From Pelagadaptatus aseana (lineage in GTDB: Bacteria; Pseudomonadota; Gammaproteobacteria; Pseudomonadales; Cellvibrionaceae), in the NCBI GenBank assembly GCA_040365065.1, contig BAABNI010000001.1:186001-250000 (forward strand): DNA of 64,000 bases. Reading direction: 5' to 3'. Shown piece by piece: positions 62,509 through 64,000 of the stretch. A program made the translations under genes and the position numbers. The notes below the pieces were generated by a model, which had not been told where the DNA came from, did not search any database, and saw only the letters and a program-made list of their open reading frames with translations. Numbering within the stretch: position 1 is the stretch's first letter; every line of letters begins with the position of its first letter.

Positions 62509-63594
62509 TCAGGCTCCGTCACTGCTGAGCAGGCGCACCTGATCACCTTCGGCCAGATAATTGACACCCGCCGTAACCACACGCATGCCAATTTGAAGAC
62601 CTTCGGTCACCTCAACCTTATCCCCTTGCAAAACCCCTATTTTCACTTCCAGCTGACTGACCGTCAGATTTACCGGATCAACAATCCAGACGTACTGCTT
62701 TTCGGCGTCGGTTGGCGACGCAAAGATGGCAGAAGCCGGCAGTAACAGATGGCGTTCGTCGTCCATGGGCATGGTGGCCTCTACGGCCGCGCTCATACCG
62801 GGATAGATATTGACGTCGCCGGGGTTGCGCATCTGCAAAACCAGTTCAAAGGTCTGGGTTTTCGGATCCGCATCGGGCGCAAACTCCTTGATACCCAGAT
62901 CAAACACGCGATCGTCCACCCCCTGAAAACGGGCGTAGGCTTCAACATCCTTGCTCTCTTCTTCGATGGTGGCATCAATGGGAATATAGTTTTCCGGTAC
63001 CTGCACGACGATTTCCAGATCGGACATATTCTGCAGACTGAGAATCGCCTGCTTGGCCGTGATATCTTCAAAATTATCAACATAACGCTGAGTCACCACG
63101 CCGGAAAAGGGGGCCACTAAGCGGGTATCGTCGAGCGCCTTCTGGGCCTTTTCTACGTTGGCTTCCGCAATGTCTCTGGCCGCTGTTTGCCGATCAAAGT
63201 CGGTCTTGGAAATCAGCTGCCTTTCGACCAACTCCTTGAAGCGGCGGTAATCCGCCTGGGCTCGCTGATATTCGGCTCTGGCCGCCTTCAGATTGCTGTT
63301 GAAATCGCGGTTATCCAGCTCGGCCAACACCGTACCGGCGGCAACCCGCTGACCGTTGAACGCATTGAGCATCTTCAACTGCCCGGACACCTGAAAGGCC
63401 ATATCCACCTTCTCTGACGCCCTAACCTTGCCGGGTAACACCCGGACGATAGCAGCGTGGTGATCCTCCACCAGCATGGTCTTTACCGGGCGAATCAGTT
63501 TGACCGTTTCCGTTTCTTCGGCACAACCCCAAAGCACCAAAAGTGACATAATCAGCGACAGATGTGCCATCAAGGCAGTTATTTTTTTTCTCAT
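62509..63594 (-). CDS. RND efflux periplasmic adaptor (membrane fusion lipoprotein)
   Basis: 361 residues from the ATG at 63594. The lipobox LLVLWGC marks a lipoprotein. The barrel-sandwich half is visible in FQVSGQLKMLNAFNGQRV and VLAELDNRDF; a helical hairpin follows (AARAEYQRAQADYRRFKELV), then ARSIGVVTQRYVDN-like APFSGVVTQRYVDNFEDI. It connects the permease to an outer-membrane channel. The tolC-like gene divergent 240 bases away is the obvious third partner. Confidence 0.92.
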   Translation of the reverse strand: MRKKITALMAHLSLIMSLLVLWGCAEETETVKLIRPVKTMLVEDHHAAIVRVLPGKVRASEKVDMAFQVSGQLKMLNAFNGQRVAAGTVLAELDNRDFNSNLKAARAEYQRAQADYRRFKELVERQLISKTDFDRQTAARDIAEANVEKAQKALDDTRLVAPFSGVVTQRYVDNFEDITAKQAILSLQNMSDLEIVVQVPENYIPIDATIEEESKDVEAYARFQGVDDRVFDLGIKEFAPDADPKTQTFELVLQMRNPGDVNIYPGMSAAVEATMPMDDERHLLLPASAIFASPTDAEKQYVWIVDPVNLTVSQLEVKIGVLQGDKVEVTEGLQIGMRVVTAGVNYLAEGDQVRLLSSDGA

Positions 63595-63834
63595 TTGAAC
63601 TTCCCGGAAGTTTGCGGTGTCTTTAGTAGCCAATAACCGTTGTGATAGCCATTCTAGACAAGCGTTAAACAATTTACTGCGCCCTATATTAAAGAAAGGT
63701 AAAAAATCGCTGTAATACGGGTATTTTTATGCAAGTTATTCGCCGCCAAAAAATCTTGTCGCTATACTGTGATTGGATTGATGCCAGCGTATGGTTTTAA
63801 ACGGCATTCGTAAGCTTAGGAAGAAGGAAACCCC

Positions 63835-64000
63835 ATGATCAAAAAGCGCATTTCCATGGTGATTGCCAGCGCTGTCGGCGCTCTCGCGCTGCAGGCAAAC
63901 GCCGAGACACTGAAAGACATTTACACTCTGGCGCTGGATAATGATCCACAACTGCGAGCCGACACGGCCGCCTATGAAGCAGGTAAAGAAGCCCTCACTC
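63835..64000 (+). CDS. tolC: TolC-like outer membrane channel protein, 5' end only
   Basis: The first 55 codons only. A signal peptide (about 1-23, ...GALALQANAE) is followed by TLKDIYTLALDNDPQLRADT, which matches the start of TolC-type outer membrane efflux proteins. A ribosome site (GAAGGAAA) precedes the ATG at 63835, and a TATACT hexamer is at 63763-63768. Divergent from the RND adaptor gene. In E. coli tolC is divergent from nudF; here about 11 kb separate the two. Confidence 0.88.
   Translation, partial: MIKKRISMVIASAVGALALQANAETLKDIYTLALDNDPQLRADTAAYEAGKEALT

Overview
The window is a gammaproteobacterial chromosome segment of fairly high GC, most like the marine Cellvibrionales/Spongiibacter-type groups. 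This placement is inferred from gene content and order, not from a marker phylogeny. Two conserved chromosomal blocks anchor it: hfq-hflX with miaA, mutL, amiB, tsaE and nnrD at the left, and parE-yqiA-cpdA-yqiB-nudF near the right. No rRNA, tRNA, CRISPR array, phage or transposase gene was seen.

Left block (1-10.2 kb): on the minus strand, nnrD, tsaE, amiB, mutL, miaA, hfq and hflX (hflX runs off the left edge) form the standard RNA/DNA-maintenance and cell-wall superoperon. queG and a methyltransferase are transcribed the other way. A DTW-domain tRNA-modifying enzyme follows. Next comes a valine-degradation operon (10.2-14.5 kb) whose gene order matches the reaction order: acyl-CoA dehydrogenase, enoyl-CoA hydratase, 3-hydroxyisobutyryl-CoA hydrolase, 3-hydroxyisobutyrate dehydrogenase. 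Two palindromic repeats sit between its genes.

Accessory region (15.5-32.5 kb): an AT-richer island of four small genes (zinc-ribbon membrane protein, HNH nuclease, GFA protein, DsbA-fold isomerase) looks like an integrase-less integron cassette cluster. It is followed by a lipid-modifying module of two di-iron membrane desaturase/hydroxylase-type enzymes flanked by two AraC regulators. Next are an M48 protease with a DUF898 membrane protein, a secreted stand-alone PilJ_N-type sensor, an orphan acylating aldehyde dehydrogenase, and three tandem paralogous periplasmic proteins. Each of those three holds two solute-binding-like domains with a conserved cysteine pair, and no transporter lies nearby.

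Middle (32.7-47.9 kb): ettA, the cis/trans fatty-acid isomerase cti, several small conserved unknowns, a thioesterase, a glyoxalase-II-like hydrolase and an SDR dehydrogenase. A class III adenylate cyclase is split from its HAMP sensor half by a single in-frame TAA and preceded by a binding-protein-like lipoprotein. avtA and a three-gene cluster of unknown function (secreted protein, four-helix membrane protein, TPR protein) complete this part.

Right block (47.9-64 kb): parE, yqiA, cpdA, yqiB and nudF, then a Bat/MoxR cluster (MoxR, DUF58, DUF4381, two VWA membrane proteins, TPR protein, BatD), then an RND efflux permease with its adaptor, divergent from a tolC-like outer-membrane gene cut by the right edge. 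The window therefore holds both a cAMP-producing enzyme and a cAMP phosphodiesterase, and several envelope functions (Cti, desaturases, AmiB, Bat proteins, RND/TolC).
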